The notes under the pieces are model-generated. The model worked only from the letters and a program-made list of their open reading frames with translations, was not told where the DNA came from and ran no database searches. Below, piece after piece: positions 33,171 to 44,228 of a stretch of 64,000 bases of DNA (position 1 is its first letter; each line of letters begins with the position of its first letter). Position numbers and translations under genes: made by a program. Source of the DNA: Cotesia glomerata (taxonomy: Eukaryota > Arthropoda > Insecta > Hymenoptera > Braconidae); assembly GCF_020080835.1 (NCBI RefSeq), contig NW_025401443.1:1189003-1253002 (forward strand), written 5' to 3'.

Positions 33171-34018
33171 ATTTGTGCAATGGAAAAAAAATTATTTTTA
33201 ATCTAAAATGAATTAAAAAGAAAAATTCATGATTTTTTCAAAGTTATTTATTGTTAGAAATAATAATTAATTATTCATGATCTAAAATATATTTTAATTA
33301 CTGAAAATTAATTTCCATAATCTAAAATTAATTATTTATGATCTAGAATTGATTTTTTCGATATAAAATTGATTTTAACCATTTAAAATTAATATTTATA
33401 ATTGGAAATTGAATATTTATATTCTAAAATTAATTTTCAAAATTTGAAATTGATAATATATTGTAGAGAGTTTATTTGTTTGATTATAAATTAATTTAGA
33501 TAATCTAAAATCAATTAGTTATGATCTGAATGTAATTTATATAATAGAAAGTTAAGTTTTATACAGCGGAATGGAAATTTATAATTTAAAATTAAATATT
33601 CATGATCTAAAATTAATTTGATTATTTGAAAATTCATAATATTTATGATGTAAAATTAATTTTCATAATTTAAAATTAACATTCATGAACTTAAATTAAT
33701 TTTCTAATATAAAATTAATTATTTAGTGTCTAAATTTTATTTTTATAGTAGCAAATTAATTTTAGAAATTTAAAATTCATTATTTATAGTCATGAATCAA
33801 TTTTTATATTCAAAAATCAATTATTTATTATCTAAAATTTATTGTAAAACACAAAGCCAATGATTTATTATAAATAATTAATTCTTATAGTTGAAATTGA
33901 TCATTTATAACATAAAATTAATTTTTTCATTTTTGAATCAATTACCTTTCACCTAAAATTAATTTTTATGGTTTAAAATTTATTTCCATCATTCAAAGTT
34001 ATTTTTTATATAAATCAA
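33171..34018. repeat. Degenerate AT-rich repeat
   Basis: Same short palindromic units as elsewhere; nothing else is seen. Confidence 0.55.
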
Positions 34019-34592
34019 AGTTATATCCCCTGGCGGTCAAGTGACTAACAAATCTTAATTTAAACCAAATGGATGGACATTTTATCTTCAATATTGGTCG
34101 AGAGTCATATTCTCTCATTACATACATTCGATGGGGATCCACCAAACCTGAATACTAGTGAATCTGAGAGCTTTTGTGGTATCTGTTTAAGTTATAAAGA
34201 TGTTTTATTGAATGAAAGAAATTAAAGAAATTATATGAGAGCAAAGACAAAACTTGAAAAAATGAATGGGGTTTGTTGCCAAGCCAGGAATCGAACCCGG
34301 ATCTCCCTGATAACATGTCAGGAGCTCTACCAGTTAAGCTACCGGGCTCCTTCCACCATCACCTTCTCTCAGTCCATTCTTATACTCTCGATACTTTATT
34401 TTCCCTTCACTCTTTTCCCCCTACCAAGCTACGTACTACGATGGTAATGTAGTTATTTTTGAGGCACCGTTACAATTCAATTATTACTTTTATCGATCGA
34501 ATTGTATATATAAATTAAAGTTCTATCGCCTTGCGGTCAAATGACTAGTGAATCTTAATTCAAGCTAAACGGATAGACATTCAATCTTCAAG
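34019..34592. repeat. Island bounded by ~74-bp direct repeats, containing a tRNA-like sequence
   Basis: 34019-34092 and 34519-34592 are imperfect direct repeats ('tggcggtcaagtgactaaca' versus 'ttgcggtcaaatgactagtg', both running to 'atcttcaa'). The segment between them holds the minus-strand tRNA-like sequence and a pyrimidine-rich stretch. It could be a SINE-like insertion with long flanking repeats or a partial tandem duplication. Confidence 0.45.
34277..34348 (-). pseudogene. tRNA-like sequence, minus strand
   Basis: The 72-base complement has A box TAGCTTAACTGGTAGAGC, a perfect anticodon stem CCTGA/TCAGG, loop CATGTTA, and T arm CCGGG-TTCGATT-CCTGG with B box GGTTCGATTCC. The acceptor stem has weak pairs. 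As in the plus-strand copy at 32861, loop position 33 is A and the central triplet would be TGT. The cloverleaf is better than in the first copy, so a tRNA origin is likely. The shared A33 suggests a SINE-type family rather than an active tRNA-Thr gene. Confidence 0.5.
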
Positions 34593-35095
34593 TAATTATT
34601 CATAACCTATTATTAATTTTATCATATAAAATTAATTATTTAGTGTCTAAAGTTCACTTTTATAATAATAAATTAATTTTAATGATTTAAAATTAATTAT
34701 TTATAGTCTAAAATCAATTTTGATATTTAGAAATCAATTATATAATATCTAAAATTTATTATTAAACGAAAAACAAATGAATGATTATACATAATTGATT
34801 TTTATAGTTAAAAACCTATAATTAAATTAATCATTAATGACCTTAAATAAATTTTATAATATTAAATTGATTATAAAGTGTCTAAAGTTTATTACTATGA
34901 TGATTAATTAATTTAAATAATTTGAAATTAATTATTTATAGTCTAATATCTATTTTTTTATTATATAATCAATTATATTCTATCTAAATTCAATTATTCA
35001 CAAAAAACCAATCGTTTATTATGAATTATTAATTTTTATGGTTAAAAATTTATCATTCATTATCTAAATATAATTTTTTTATTAGTTATTTAATG
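34593..35095. repeat. Degenerate AT-rich repeat
   Basis: Short AAATTAATTT-type units run up to the start of duplication block copy 2. Confidence 0.55.
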
Positions 35096-35335
35096 ACCTT
35101 ACATCTTAAATTAATTTTTATAGTTTTAAAATAATTTTCATTATTAAAAATTAATTTTAATAATAAAAAATTAATCTTTGTAATATAAAATTAATATTTC
35201 TAATTAAAAGTTAAATATTCTTTAATGTAAAATTAATTTTCATAGTTTAAAATAAATTATTTATGGTCTGAAGTTCATTTTTATGATGATTAATTAATTC
35301 GAATAACATAAAACTGATAAGTTTATTCTCGGCTA

Positions 35336-36888
35336 GGGCCGAGAATTTAGTTTTTTTAAAAGAGAGAGACAGAAGATAGGTGTAGTCAAGCGTTCTGATT
35401 GGTCATGATAAATTAATTGTTTTTTGTTTTTCGCAATCAAGTGAAGACAGCAACTTGAAGAAAAAATAAAAATAAGATTGCTAATCCAACATGAAAATAT
35501 GAAAAATATGTCAAAAAAAAATAGGTTGGTTTTCAGATGTAAAGGTGCTTGTAAACAAATACAAGTCTGTACTGCTCAGATAAATAAAGAAGAGAATTTG
35601 AAGCACAGTGTTGTGACTAAAATGTTTAATGAAATTAATTTAAAGAGAACAGTAAACAAGCTGGTGATTTCACTCAAGATCGCGTAAAAGAATTGGTCCC
35701 GGCCTCACTAGCAATTTTGCTGGGGATCGCACTGACGGTCTTTTTGAAGGTCTCACTGGAGGTCTCGCTAGAACTCTTGCCGATGGTTTTGCTGAAAATC
35801 ACGCTGACGGTCTTTTCAGAGGTCTCGCTGACGGTATCGCTAAAGATCTTGCTGAAGATCGAGCTGATGGTATTGCTAGGAGTTTCACTGGTAATTTTGA
35901 TGGCGATCACGGTGATGGTATCGCTGGAGATCACGCTGACGGTCTTTCTGGAGATCACACTGACGGTCTTTCTGGAGATCACACTGACGGTCTTTCTGGA
36001 GGTCTCGCTGGAGATCACGCTGACGGTTTTTCTAAAGGTCTCGCTGGTGACCACGCTGAAAGTTTTTTTGGGAGTTTCGCTGGAGATCACGCTCACGATC
36101 TCGCTGGAGATCACGCTGACGATCTTTCTGGTAGTCTCGCTGGAAATCACCAGCGAGACTTCCATAAAGATCGTCAGTGTGATCTCCAGCGAGATCGTCA
36201 GCGCGATCTCCAGCGAGAACCTCAGCGTGATCTCCAGAAAGACCGTCAGTGTGATCTTTAGAAAAACCGTCAGTGTAATTTCCAGCGAGACCGTCAGCGT
36301 GATCTCCAGCATGACCGTCAGCGCGATCGCCACCAAAATCACCAAGTGAGACCGGCAGCAATACCATTAGCACAACTTCCAGCGAAACGACCTCCAGTGA
36401 GACCGTCAGCGAGACCTCTAGAATAACCGTCAGCGTGATCTCCAGCGAGACTGTCAGCAAGAGTTCTAGCGAGACCTTTAAAAAGAACGTCAGTGTGATC
36501 TCCAGCAATATTAACAGTGAGACCGGGAGCAATTCCTTTACGCGATCTTCAGCGAAATTGCCAGCTTGTCACTGTTCACTTTAAATTAATTTTATCGAAC
36601 ATTTTAGTCCCAACAGTGTGCTTCAAATTTTCTTCTTTATTTATCTGAGCAGTAAAGACTTGTATTTGTTTACAAGCACCTTTACATCTAAAAACCAGCC
36701 TGTTTTTCTTTTAAATATTTTTCATATTTTCATGTTGAATTAGCAATCTAATTTTTATTTTTTCTTCAAGCTGCTGTCTTCACTTGATTGCGAAAAACAA
36801 AAAACAATTAATTTATTATGACCAATCAGAACGCTTGGCTACACTTATCTTCTGTCTCTCTCTTTAAAAAATACTAAATTCTCGGCCC
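35336..36888. mobile_element. TA-flanked foldback element with 24-bp internal repeats, copy 2
   Basis: Same structure and TA flanks as 23805-25380, shorter by one 24-bp unit after the palindrome centre. Open frames on both strands (35693-36349 plus; 35674-36345 minus) again follow from the three-fold repeat length. Confidence 0.8.
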
Positions 36889-36900
36889 TACTTATCAGTA

Positions 36901-37428
36901 ATAGTCTTCGAGCTCAAAAATACAATCCGTGTGTTGTTTTAAGCTCTCCGAGCTCAAAAAGATACCTTTTCTATGCTTTTGAGCTCTTTGAGCTCATGAT
37001 AGAAGTTTCATAAAACACTATTTTTCGAATGTTCATACTGCAATAACTTTTAAATGAATGAACCGATTTTTACGCGGTTGGCAGCATTCTACGCAGTTTT
37101 TAAAAACACTTTTTTCGGTTTTCTTTCGTTCACGATATCTCTCGAACGAATCAACCGATTTTGACCGGATTGGCGGCGATGGTTTTTCAAGGTGAAGAGC
37201 TGATTAGTTTTTGGAATCGATCGGTTGAGCCGTTTAAAAGTTATCCCAAAACAACCACTTCAAAAAAAATTTTTTTTCCTACTTTTTTTTTAGACTTCTC
37301 CAAATTTCTCAAAATCTATCGGTCCAAATCGGTTCAAAGGAAATCTAAGTTTGGCGAAGCCCTTTCGAATGGCACCAACCGCGATGAAATCGGTTCAACC
37401 GTTCAAAAGGTATAAGAGGTTTACATAC

Positions 37429-37473
<45 letters not shown>
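36901..37473 (-). repeat. Family A element, right half, up to the (AC)n landing site
   Basis: Family A in reverse orientation, ending in (AC)n at about 37429-37473. Its other half continues at 47461-47645, after ~10 kb of R1-clade insertions inside the microsatellite. Confidence 0.8.
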
Positions 37474-37475
<2 letters not shown>

Positions 37476-37895
37476 CTCGCGTTTTAATCCACAACGTGAG
37501 GAGCTGGAGAGGATCTTGAAGAGGAGAAGTCAACCAGAGTCAGTCGTAGAAGCAATGCTGTCTTCAGAAGCTGCCTGGAATGCAACGAACACTTTTGCCA
37601 CAGAAGTGCTTACAGAGCTGCGTTCCATCGAGAGAAAAAGAGCAAAAGACAGAATCTAGAAGGAAGAAATAACATCTTAGCCACCAGAAGGAAGAGCGGC
37701 AGCTAATTCCTCCCCCCGCGAAGAAATGCCTTACGGCGGTACCATGGGGGATCAGAGGATAGAAGAGAAAGGGGTTTAGGGTTTAGTGGGTAGGGGCGTT
37801 AGCGTCGAGTTTTTAGTATGACGCTGCGTCGAGTCGCCACATATCCAGGCCAAACAACTATGCCTAGAATCCGTAAAAAGGATTCCCCCCCCTAA

Positions 37896-37898
<3 letters not shown>
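37474..37898 (+). mobile_element. R1-clade element, 3' fragment
   Basis: The fragment starts within the C-terminal ORF2 region ('cgttttaatccacaacgtga', coding FNPQREELERILKRR and later LSSEAAWNATNTFATEVLTE), then the 3' UTR. It ends at 'ggattcccccccctaa' with (AC)n immediately after. It is the same subfamily as 37930-42582 and retains TGG where that copy has TGA (42244). It is a 5'-truncated insertion or recombination remnant. Confidence 0.75.
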
Positions 37899-37933
<35 letters not shown>

Positions 37934-37955
37934 CAAAAAAGTAAATCAAAAAAGT

Positions 37956-39368
37956 ATGAGTAAGTTACAGGAAACAAACAAGAATAGAAACGGGCTTCAT
38001 GCTCAACAAGCAGCGATTGAAGCAAGCGCTGACATGAAGAGAACGCAAGCGTTGGAGCGCCTTGAGAAGCTGACCATTGAGCTGCAAGAGTTTGTCCAAA
38101 CTAAGGTCAATATCCACAAGGAGATAAAGACCAAGACAACCGGTGTAGTCAATGCTCTTGGAAGATTCAAGAAACTGGACGAAGAATGGCGCTCATCATT
38201 ACACCGCACCCCTTGTGCTACATCGGAGAGAAACAGTCAAGTGGTTGTTGAAGAAGCGATGGACACTGGAGCCGAAGGTGACGGAGAATCAGTCGCTGAA
38301 GAAGAAAGTGAAACTATCACAACGGCAGAGACTGAATCCTTTGACCAAGACGGCCGCATCCTGAGGAAGTTGAAAAGAAAAATTCGTTCTCCCGAAGGTG
38401 GAGCTTTTCATACTCCCAAGAAGCTGAAAGACGTTGGACCTTGTCATCCCATCAAGAAGCAGGAAGTGGTTAAGGATCTTCCACAAAACTCTTGTGAACA
38501 GAACAAGAAGCCAGGCTGGAAAAAGGTGCAGTCCAGAAAGGACAAGAAGAAGGAGCGCAAGAAACTGCCCCCAGAAAAACCTCTGGTGCCTCCACCGGAG
38601 CCGAACCAGAAGCCAAGAAGAACAGCAACGAGACCGGAGGCACTTATTATCCGTCCAGCGAACAAAGATAAGTATTCTGAAATACTTACACGGATCAAGG
38701 CGGACGTTTGCCCAGATCAGGTCCGCAACACAGTTGAGAAGATACGCAGGACCGCGATAGGGAACATTCTCATCACGCTGTCGAAAGGCAGTAGTGATTG
38801 AGGGAAAGACCTGCAGAAGACTATCGCGGGAATACTTAAGGAGGACGCAAATGTCATTAGTACAGGACCTGAAGAAGACCTGGAAATTCGCGATATTGAC
38901 GATACTAGAACTAAAGATGACATTCTAACAGCTTTACAAGAGGCAGCTGGAAAAGATTGAGGTATAACAGTAGAGGCCATTAAAATTCGTAAGGTCTTAC
39001 GTAGCAGAACACAAATTGCGTCGGTGACTCTGGCAGCAACGGTAGCGCAGAAAGTGGTAGAAGAACACGGTAAGATTAGGATCGGCTGGACCAATTGTCG
39101 TATTAGAACAGTACTAAGACCAGTCCGATGTTATAAATGCTGGCATTTTGGACACCGTGCGGTTCAGTGCACAAGTGAAGTCGACCGCTCCAAACTTTGC
39201 ATTAAATGTGGAGAAGAGGGACACAAAATCGCCGAATGTAATAAGCCTGCTAAATGCGCACTGTGTGTGGATCAATCCGGTACAGAGAATAACGCCCATC
39301 ATGCCGGCACAAGCAGATGCCCAGTATACCAAGAGGCACTCAAGAAGATAACTGATAAACGAAAATGA
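37956..39368 (+). pseudogene. R1-clade ORF1 (gag-like, CCHC zinc knuckles)
   Basis: It begins MSKLQETNKNRNGLHAQQAA with a helical N-terminus, a basic/Pro linker (KDKKKERKKLPPEKPLVPPP) and the R1-type gag core. Three knuckles follow: CYKCWHFGHRAVQC, CIKCGEEGHKIAEC and CALCVDQ...H...C. The frame is interrupted by TGA at 38799-38801 and 38958-38960, both readable as CGA-to-TGA. The frame is otherwise continuous to 39368. The protein would package the element RNA. Confidence 0.75.
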
Positions 39369-42327
39369 GAATACTGCAGCTAAACATCAACCACTGTGGA
39401 GCGGCACATGATTTGCTCATGCAGACAGTACGTGAACAGAAGCTTGACCTTGTGCTTATATCGGAACCGTATAAACACCTCGGCGGCCAACCATGGGAAA
39501 CTGACTGCACCAAAAAAGCTGTCATATGGTCCTGTCGCAAGCTCCCCTTCCAGAGTGTCGTTAACAATGGCAGCGCCGGCTTTGTAGCAGCATCGGTAGA
39601 TGGCATCTGCTTTTACAGCTGCTACGCACCACCTAGCCTCACTATTGTTGAATTCATGGACTTTCTGGATCGACTGACGGAGGACGCGAAGCAGTACTAC
39701 CCAGTGGCAATAGCTGGAGACTTCAACGCCTAGGCAGTGGAATGGGGCAGCAAACACACTAACGCTCGAGGTAAAAAACTACTGAAAGCTTTTTCTACGT
39801 TAGATGTAGTAATGTTAAACAGCGGCGATGCGCCGACGTGAACTAAAGGAGACGCAAGTTCTATTGTGGATCTTACTTTTGTCAGCAGCAGCCTCATCAG
39901 GAGAAACTACGACTGGAAGGTAATAGAGGTCTACACGGCCAGCGATCACAATGCGATTCTCTGGGAAGTATCAAAGGACCAGAATCCTAGAAGACCGGCT
40001 AAGAAACTTGACATCGTTGGGTGGAAGGTGAAATCCTTTGACCCAGGTGCTCTAGTAGCTGCCCTAAATAGTGAACCGCTTACTACTGGATCTGCAGAAG
40101 AAATGACCAAGGACTTGATGAAGAGAGTGACCCAGGCTTGCGACACCTGCATGCCCCGTAAACGGGGCATGAACCAAAGATTTTCGGTGCACTGGTGGAA
40201 CGAACACATCAGCTTCCTACGGAAAGAGTGTCTCAAAAAAAGAATAATTTCTCAGCGTGGTTATCGGCGGCCTGACTCAGCGGAACTAGTCGCAGAATAC
40301 AAGAAAGCTCGTCGACATTTGAACAAAGCCATCAAGTATAGCAAGAAGAACTGCTGGAAAGAGCTAATCAACGAGGTGGACAAAGACTTGTGGGGTAGAC
40401 CTTACAAGGTTGTCATGGCATACCTGAAATATCAGCCAATGCCGTCTCCTACGTGTCCTCAACTCTTACAGAAGATCGTGACTGCGCTGTTTCCACGACA
40501 GCGCGTTTTCAACTATCTGTTGACACAGGACGAACTGAATGATATTCCACCTGTCACGAAAGAAGAACTGATGGAAGCTTGTAACCGCGTCGGGAATAAT
40601 AAAGCGCCGGGATTGGACGGAATTCTTAATATTGCCTTGAAAACATCTATTAAAGCAGCGCCAGCGTTATTCCTCGACGTCTATAACATCTGCTTGAAGG
40701 AAGGGATTTTTCCTCGGAAGTGGAAACAACAACGGCTGGTACTACTTCCGAAAGGAAAAAAGCCACCGGAAGAACCGTCATCTTATCGTCCACTCTGCAT
40801 GCTGGATACAGCCGGTAAGATACTAGAACGTATAATCCACCAAAGGATAGAAGCAGTTGTCGATCCACTCTTGGCAGACAATCAGTACCGATTTCGGAAA
40901 GAACGATCAACCCTGGACGCGATCAACCTGGTTGTCGGTATAGCCAAAGACGCAATCGCCGGTACCAGATGGAAGGGGGGAACGAAGAAATATTGCCTGG
41001 TAGCAACTTTAGACATAAAAAATGCCTTCAACTCCGCCAACTGGGATTGCATCATGCAAGCCCTTCAAGAGATAAACGTACCAGGATACCTACGAAGGAT
41101 AGTCGCTAGCTACTTCACAGATAGAGTCCTGAGATATGACACAAAGAATGGTCCAAAGGAGTATGATTTTACTGGAGGTGTACCGCAGGGTTCTGTTCTC
41201 GGTCCACTTCTCTGGAATGTCATGTGAAACGGATTGCTGAGACTGAAACTACCAAAAAACGTCAAACTGGTAGCGTACGCGGATGACGTAGCCGTAGTAA
41301 TAGTCGCCAAGCATCTTGATGAGATAAAACATATGTTCGCTATCACCTTTGAGCGAATTAACCAGTGGATGGACACAGTAAATTTACAACTGGCTAAACA
41401 AAAGACCGAGGCTGTACTTATCACTAGCAGAAAAGTGGTGGAAACGATCAATCTAAACGTCGGAGACCAAGAAATCACATCCCAACCATTTATTCAATAT
41501 CTGGGAGTGATGCTCGATGCCCGACTTAACTTTAAACAACAAGTTGAACACGTGACCACCAAAGCATCAGCAGTAGTAGCCAACCTAGTACGATTGATGC
41601 CCAACATCGGTGGCCCGAATCAGACAAGGAGGTCATTGCTATCATCAGTAGTTACATCGGTCCTCACATATGGTATATCCATTTGGGCCGACGCACTTGA
41701 GATCCAAGAATCATGGAGGAAAGCATGACCAGTTTACCGACTGAGCGCGCTAAGAGTAGCCAGCGCCCTTTGAACAATATCAGAGGAAGCAGTGTGTGTC
41801 ATTTCCGGAATTTTGCCGCTCAGAGTCCTAGCTGAGGAAAGACGTAACCTTTACCAACGAAAGAGGACAACCGCACAAAGTGCCGAGGAACTCAGAGCTA
41901 AAGAACGGCAGAACAGCATCGCACGATGGCAATCGCAGTGGGACGCCGCGACAACAGAGAGATGGACACACCGTCTCATACCAAGGATTGACGTTTGGCT
42001 TAACCGGAATCACGGCGAGGCCAACTACTATCTGACCCAGATGTTTCCGGGAGTACCTTTATTGCTTTAAGCACGATAATTCCCCAGAGTGTCCGTCTTG
42101 CCCAAGAGTTGCTGAAAATTCGGAGCACGTTATCTTCGAGTGCCCTCGTTTTAACCCACAGCGTGATGAGTTAGAGAAGATCCTGAACAAGAAAATCACA
42201 CCAGAGTCAATAGTAGAAGAAATGCTGTCATCTGAAGCTGCCTGAAACGCCACACGCACGTTTACCACCGAAGTGCTTACAGAGCTGCGTTCCATTGAAA
42301 GAAAAAGGGCAATTGACAGAAACTAGA
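39365..42327 (+). pseudogene. R1-clade ORF2: endonuclease, reverse transcriptase, zinc knuckle
   Basis: MRILQLNINHCGAAHDLLMQ starts the APE endonuclease. The metal-binding Glu is in ISEPY, GDFNA precedes a TAG (39731-39733), and ASDHNAILWEV follows. RT motifs are KAPGLDGILN, SYRPLCMLDTAGKILERII, ATLDIKNAFNSANW, GGVPQGSVLGPLLWNVM and VAYADDVAVV, so all catalytic Asp are present. The C-terminal knuckle is CPSCPRVAENSEHVIFEC. Defects: stops at 39731, 39839, 41225, 41726, 41771 and 42244, and a frameshift near 42050-42065. Every stop is explainable by C:G-to-T:A change in a Trp or Arg codon. Confidence 0.8.
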
Positions 42328-42725
42328 AGGAAGGAAAAATAACACCTTAGCCACCAGAAGGAATAGCAGTAGCTAGATCCTCCTCTCACGAAGTAATGCC
42401 TGACGGCGGTTTCCATGAGGGATTAGAGGAAAGAAGAAAAGGGGTTTAGGGTTTAGTGGGTAGGGGCGTTAGCGTCGAGTTTTAGTATGACGCTGCGTCG
42501 AGTCGCCACATATCCAGGCCGAACAGCTATGCCTGGAATCCGTAAAAAGGATTCCCCCCCCCTAAGATAAAAAAAAAAAAAACACACACACACCCACACA
42601 CACACACACCTCGTGTCGGGCTTACTGGGTCCCGCATCGGGCGCCTCCCCAGGTGGCGGATAGGGGAATGCCCGGCATACCTGCACGTCTGATGCGTCGG
42701 GTACCGAGGAAATAGAATACTCGGG

Positions 42726-44228
42726 GTGGACCAAAACCTAGCAAAAGATGGTATGGAAATGTCAGAACAATTTCAAACACCGTCTACAGTGCAGAGGAGG
42801 GATACCTCAGTGCCGGCGAGGGAAGGCGTACAAACGGGCCGGAACTCGTCGTTATCAAGTGACCGTTTGAACAGTGGAGTAGACCCCATGGCTCTGCTGT
42901 CTAGCAATGCTAGCAATGCTACAGGGAGTAAAGAAACAGCTCTGATGGAAGTAGACGCACAGCAAACAAACTTTCCTCCAATAGGTGGAAGACCTGATGC
43001 TCCCGTCAACACTCACACATGCCGAGGGAGGATAAACTCTCTACCGACTGTCACCGGTCAACAATCGCCAATGGAACGGCTCGGTAGCAAGATCGAAGAA
43101 TTAGCTGAGTTCATAAAGGATAAACGAAATCCCCACCATGAACTCAGAAAAATAGTAGCGTCCATTGCCACGGCATATAAGTTGGCCAACAAACCAGCAA
43201 CGAAGTCGGCGAGAACCACGCAAACATCTCCGGATCTGAACAAAAAATCCCAGACGTTTTCGGTCACTCCTGAGAAAACACAGCATAGAGAAGAGAAAAA
43301 CAAGAAGAGGCCGCAATCCACGCCCAGCCCTTCCTCGGAAATCGATAAGCCAGCACATAAGAAGACAGCCCGGGGTGATACCTGGACCAAAATGACTCGG
43401 AAAAACAAGAAAAAGGAAGAACAGGAGCCAGTGGCTCAATCTGCTACAGCCCAAAACCAGCCAAGCAATGTTTGCTCCACGAAACCGAGGAGGAAGAAGA
43501 TAAAAACTAAAGCTGTGCTTGTCCAACCAGCTGAAGGGCGAACATACGCCGATCTCCTGAAGGAAATTAAAGCCAAGGTTAATCCGACAGAGACTGGAGT
43601 AGACATAAAGTCCATCAAACAAACGAAGCGAGGGGGCGTTCTTCTAGAAATAGGACGCAAGACTGAAGACACTACCGCTTTCACGGCTGCGATAAAAATA
43701 GCAACTGCTAACATCGGTACAGTCAGAACGCTTACACCAAAAGCAACGATCGAGATCCTGGACTTGGATGCCATCACTACTGAGAACGACGTCCGCGAAG
43801 CACTCAAACGTGACTTCACCGACAGCCTGGAGATCAAACGGGTAAATTTGACAAAGCCTACTCGACGGGGCAACCGGGCAGCCTTCTGCGAGATAGACGA
43901 GGCTAGCGCGTTCAAAATCCTTGACAAGGCTCGTATAATGATCGGATGGGTCAACTGCCGCATTCGACCAGTTGTAAAAGTAACACGCTGCATCAGATGT
44001 CTCGGATACGGGCACGCGACGAATTCCTGCAAGGGGCCTGACAGAAGCAAGTGCTGTTTTAAATGCGGAGGAGGAAACCACAAAGCTGCAGACTGCGTTG
44101 AACAGCCAAAGTGCTTTCTCTGTACAGAGGAACAAGAAGCTCCAGATAGCTTATGTCATATTCCTGGCTCCGGGGCTTGTAAGGTATTCCGCACCGCACT
44201 TGCCGAAGCTACAAAAGGTCAGAAATGA
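42726..44228 (+). CDS. R1-clade ORF1 (gag-like), intact, 500 aa
   Basis: An uninterrupted 500-codon frame starts MDQNLAKDGMEMSEQFQTPS. A disordered, Ser/Thr/Lys-rich N-terminal third comes first. A basic region (KKTARGDTWTKMTRKNKKKE) leads to the R1-type core (RTYADLLKEIKAKVNPTETG; IEILDLDAITTENDVREAL). CCHC knuckles are at the C-terminus: CIRCLGYGHATNSC, CFKCGGGNHKAADC and CFLCTEE...H...C. ORF2 begins at 44225, overlapping the stop by four bases (ATGA). Role: RNA binding and target-site ribonucleoprotein assembly. It is the only full-length non-LTR protein in the window without a defect. Confidence 0.85.
   Translation: MDQNLAKDGMEMSEQFQTPSTVQRRDTSVPAREGVQTGRNSSLSSDRLNSGVDPMALLSSNASNATGSKETALMEVDAQQTNFPPIGGRPDAPVNTHTCRGRINSLPTVTGQQSPMERLGSKIEELAEFIKDKRNPHHELRKIVASIATAYKLANKPATKSARTTQTSPDLNKKSQTFSVTPEKTQHREEKNKKRPQSTPSPSSEIDKPAHKKTARGDTWTKMTRKNKKKEEQEPVAQSATAQNQPSNVCSTKPRRKKIKTKAVLVQPAEGRTYADLLKEIKAKVNPTETGVDIKSIKQTKRGGVLLEIGRKTEDTTAFTAAIKIATANIGTVRTLTPKATIEILDLDAITTENDVREALKRDFTDSLEIKRVNLTKPTRRGNRAAFCEIDEASAFKILDKARIMIGWVNCRIRPVVKVTRCIRCLGYGHATNSCKGPDRSKCCFKCGGGNHKAADCVEQPKCFLCTEEQEAPDSLCHIPGSGACKVFRTALAEATKGQK

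Larger units (their letters stand above)
35096..39117 (+). repeat. Segmental duplication block, copy 2 (probable source)
   Basis: Homologous to 23566-27185. Here the R1 element continues past 39117 to its 3' end and the family A element is complete on both sides of the insertion nest, so this is the likelier original context. Confidence 0.85.
37930..42582 (+). mobile_element. R1-clade non-LTR element in (AC)n, full length, decayed
   Basis: Bounded by (AC)n on both sides (37899-37929 and about 42582-42609), with a very short 5' leader, ORF1 (37956-39368), ORF2 (39365 to about 42327) and a 3' UTR ending in a C-run and A-run. The ATG of ORF2 overlaps the end of ORF1 by four bases (ATGA), a coupling common in R1 elements. 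Known R1-clade families such as Mino and Waldo target AC-type simple repeats, and this arrangement fits that behaviour. It carries several stops and one frameshift. Confidence 0.85.
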
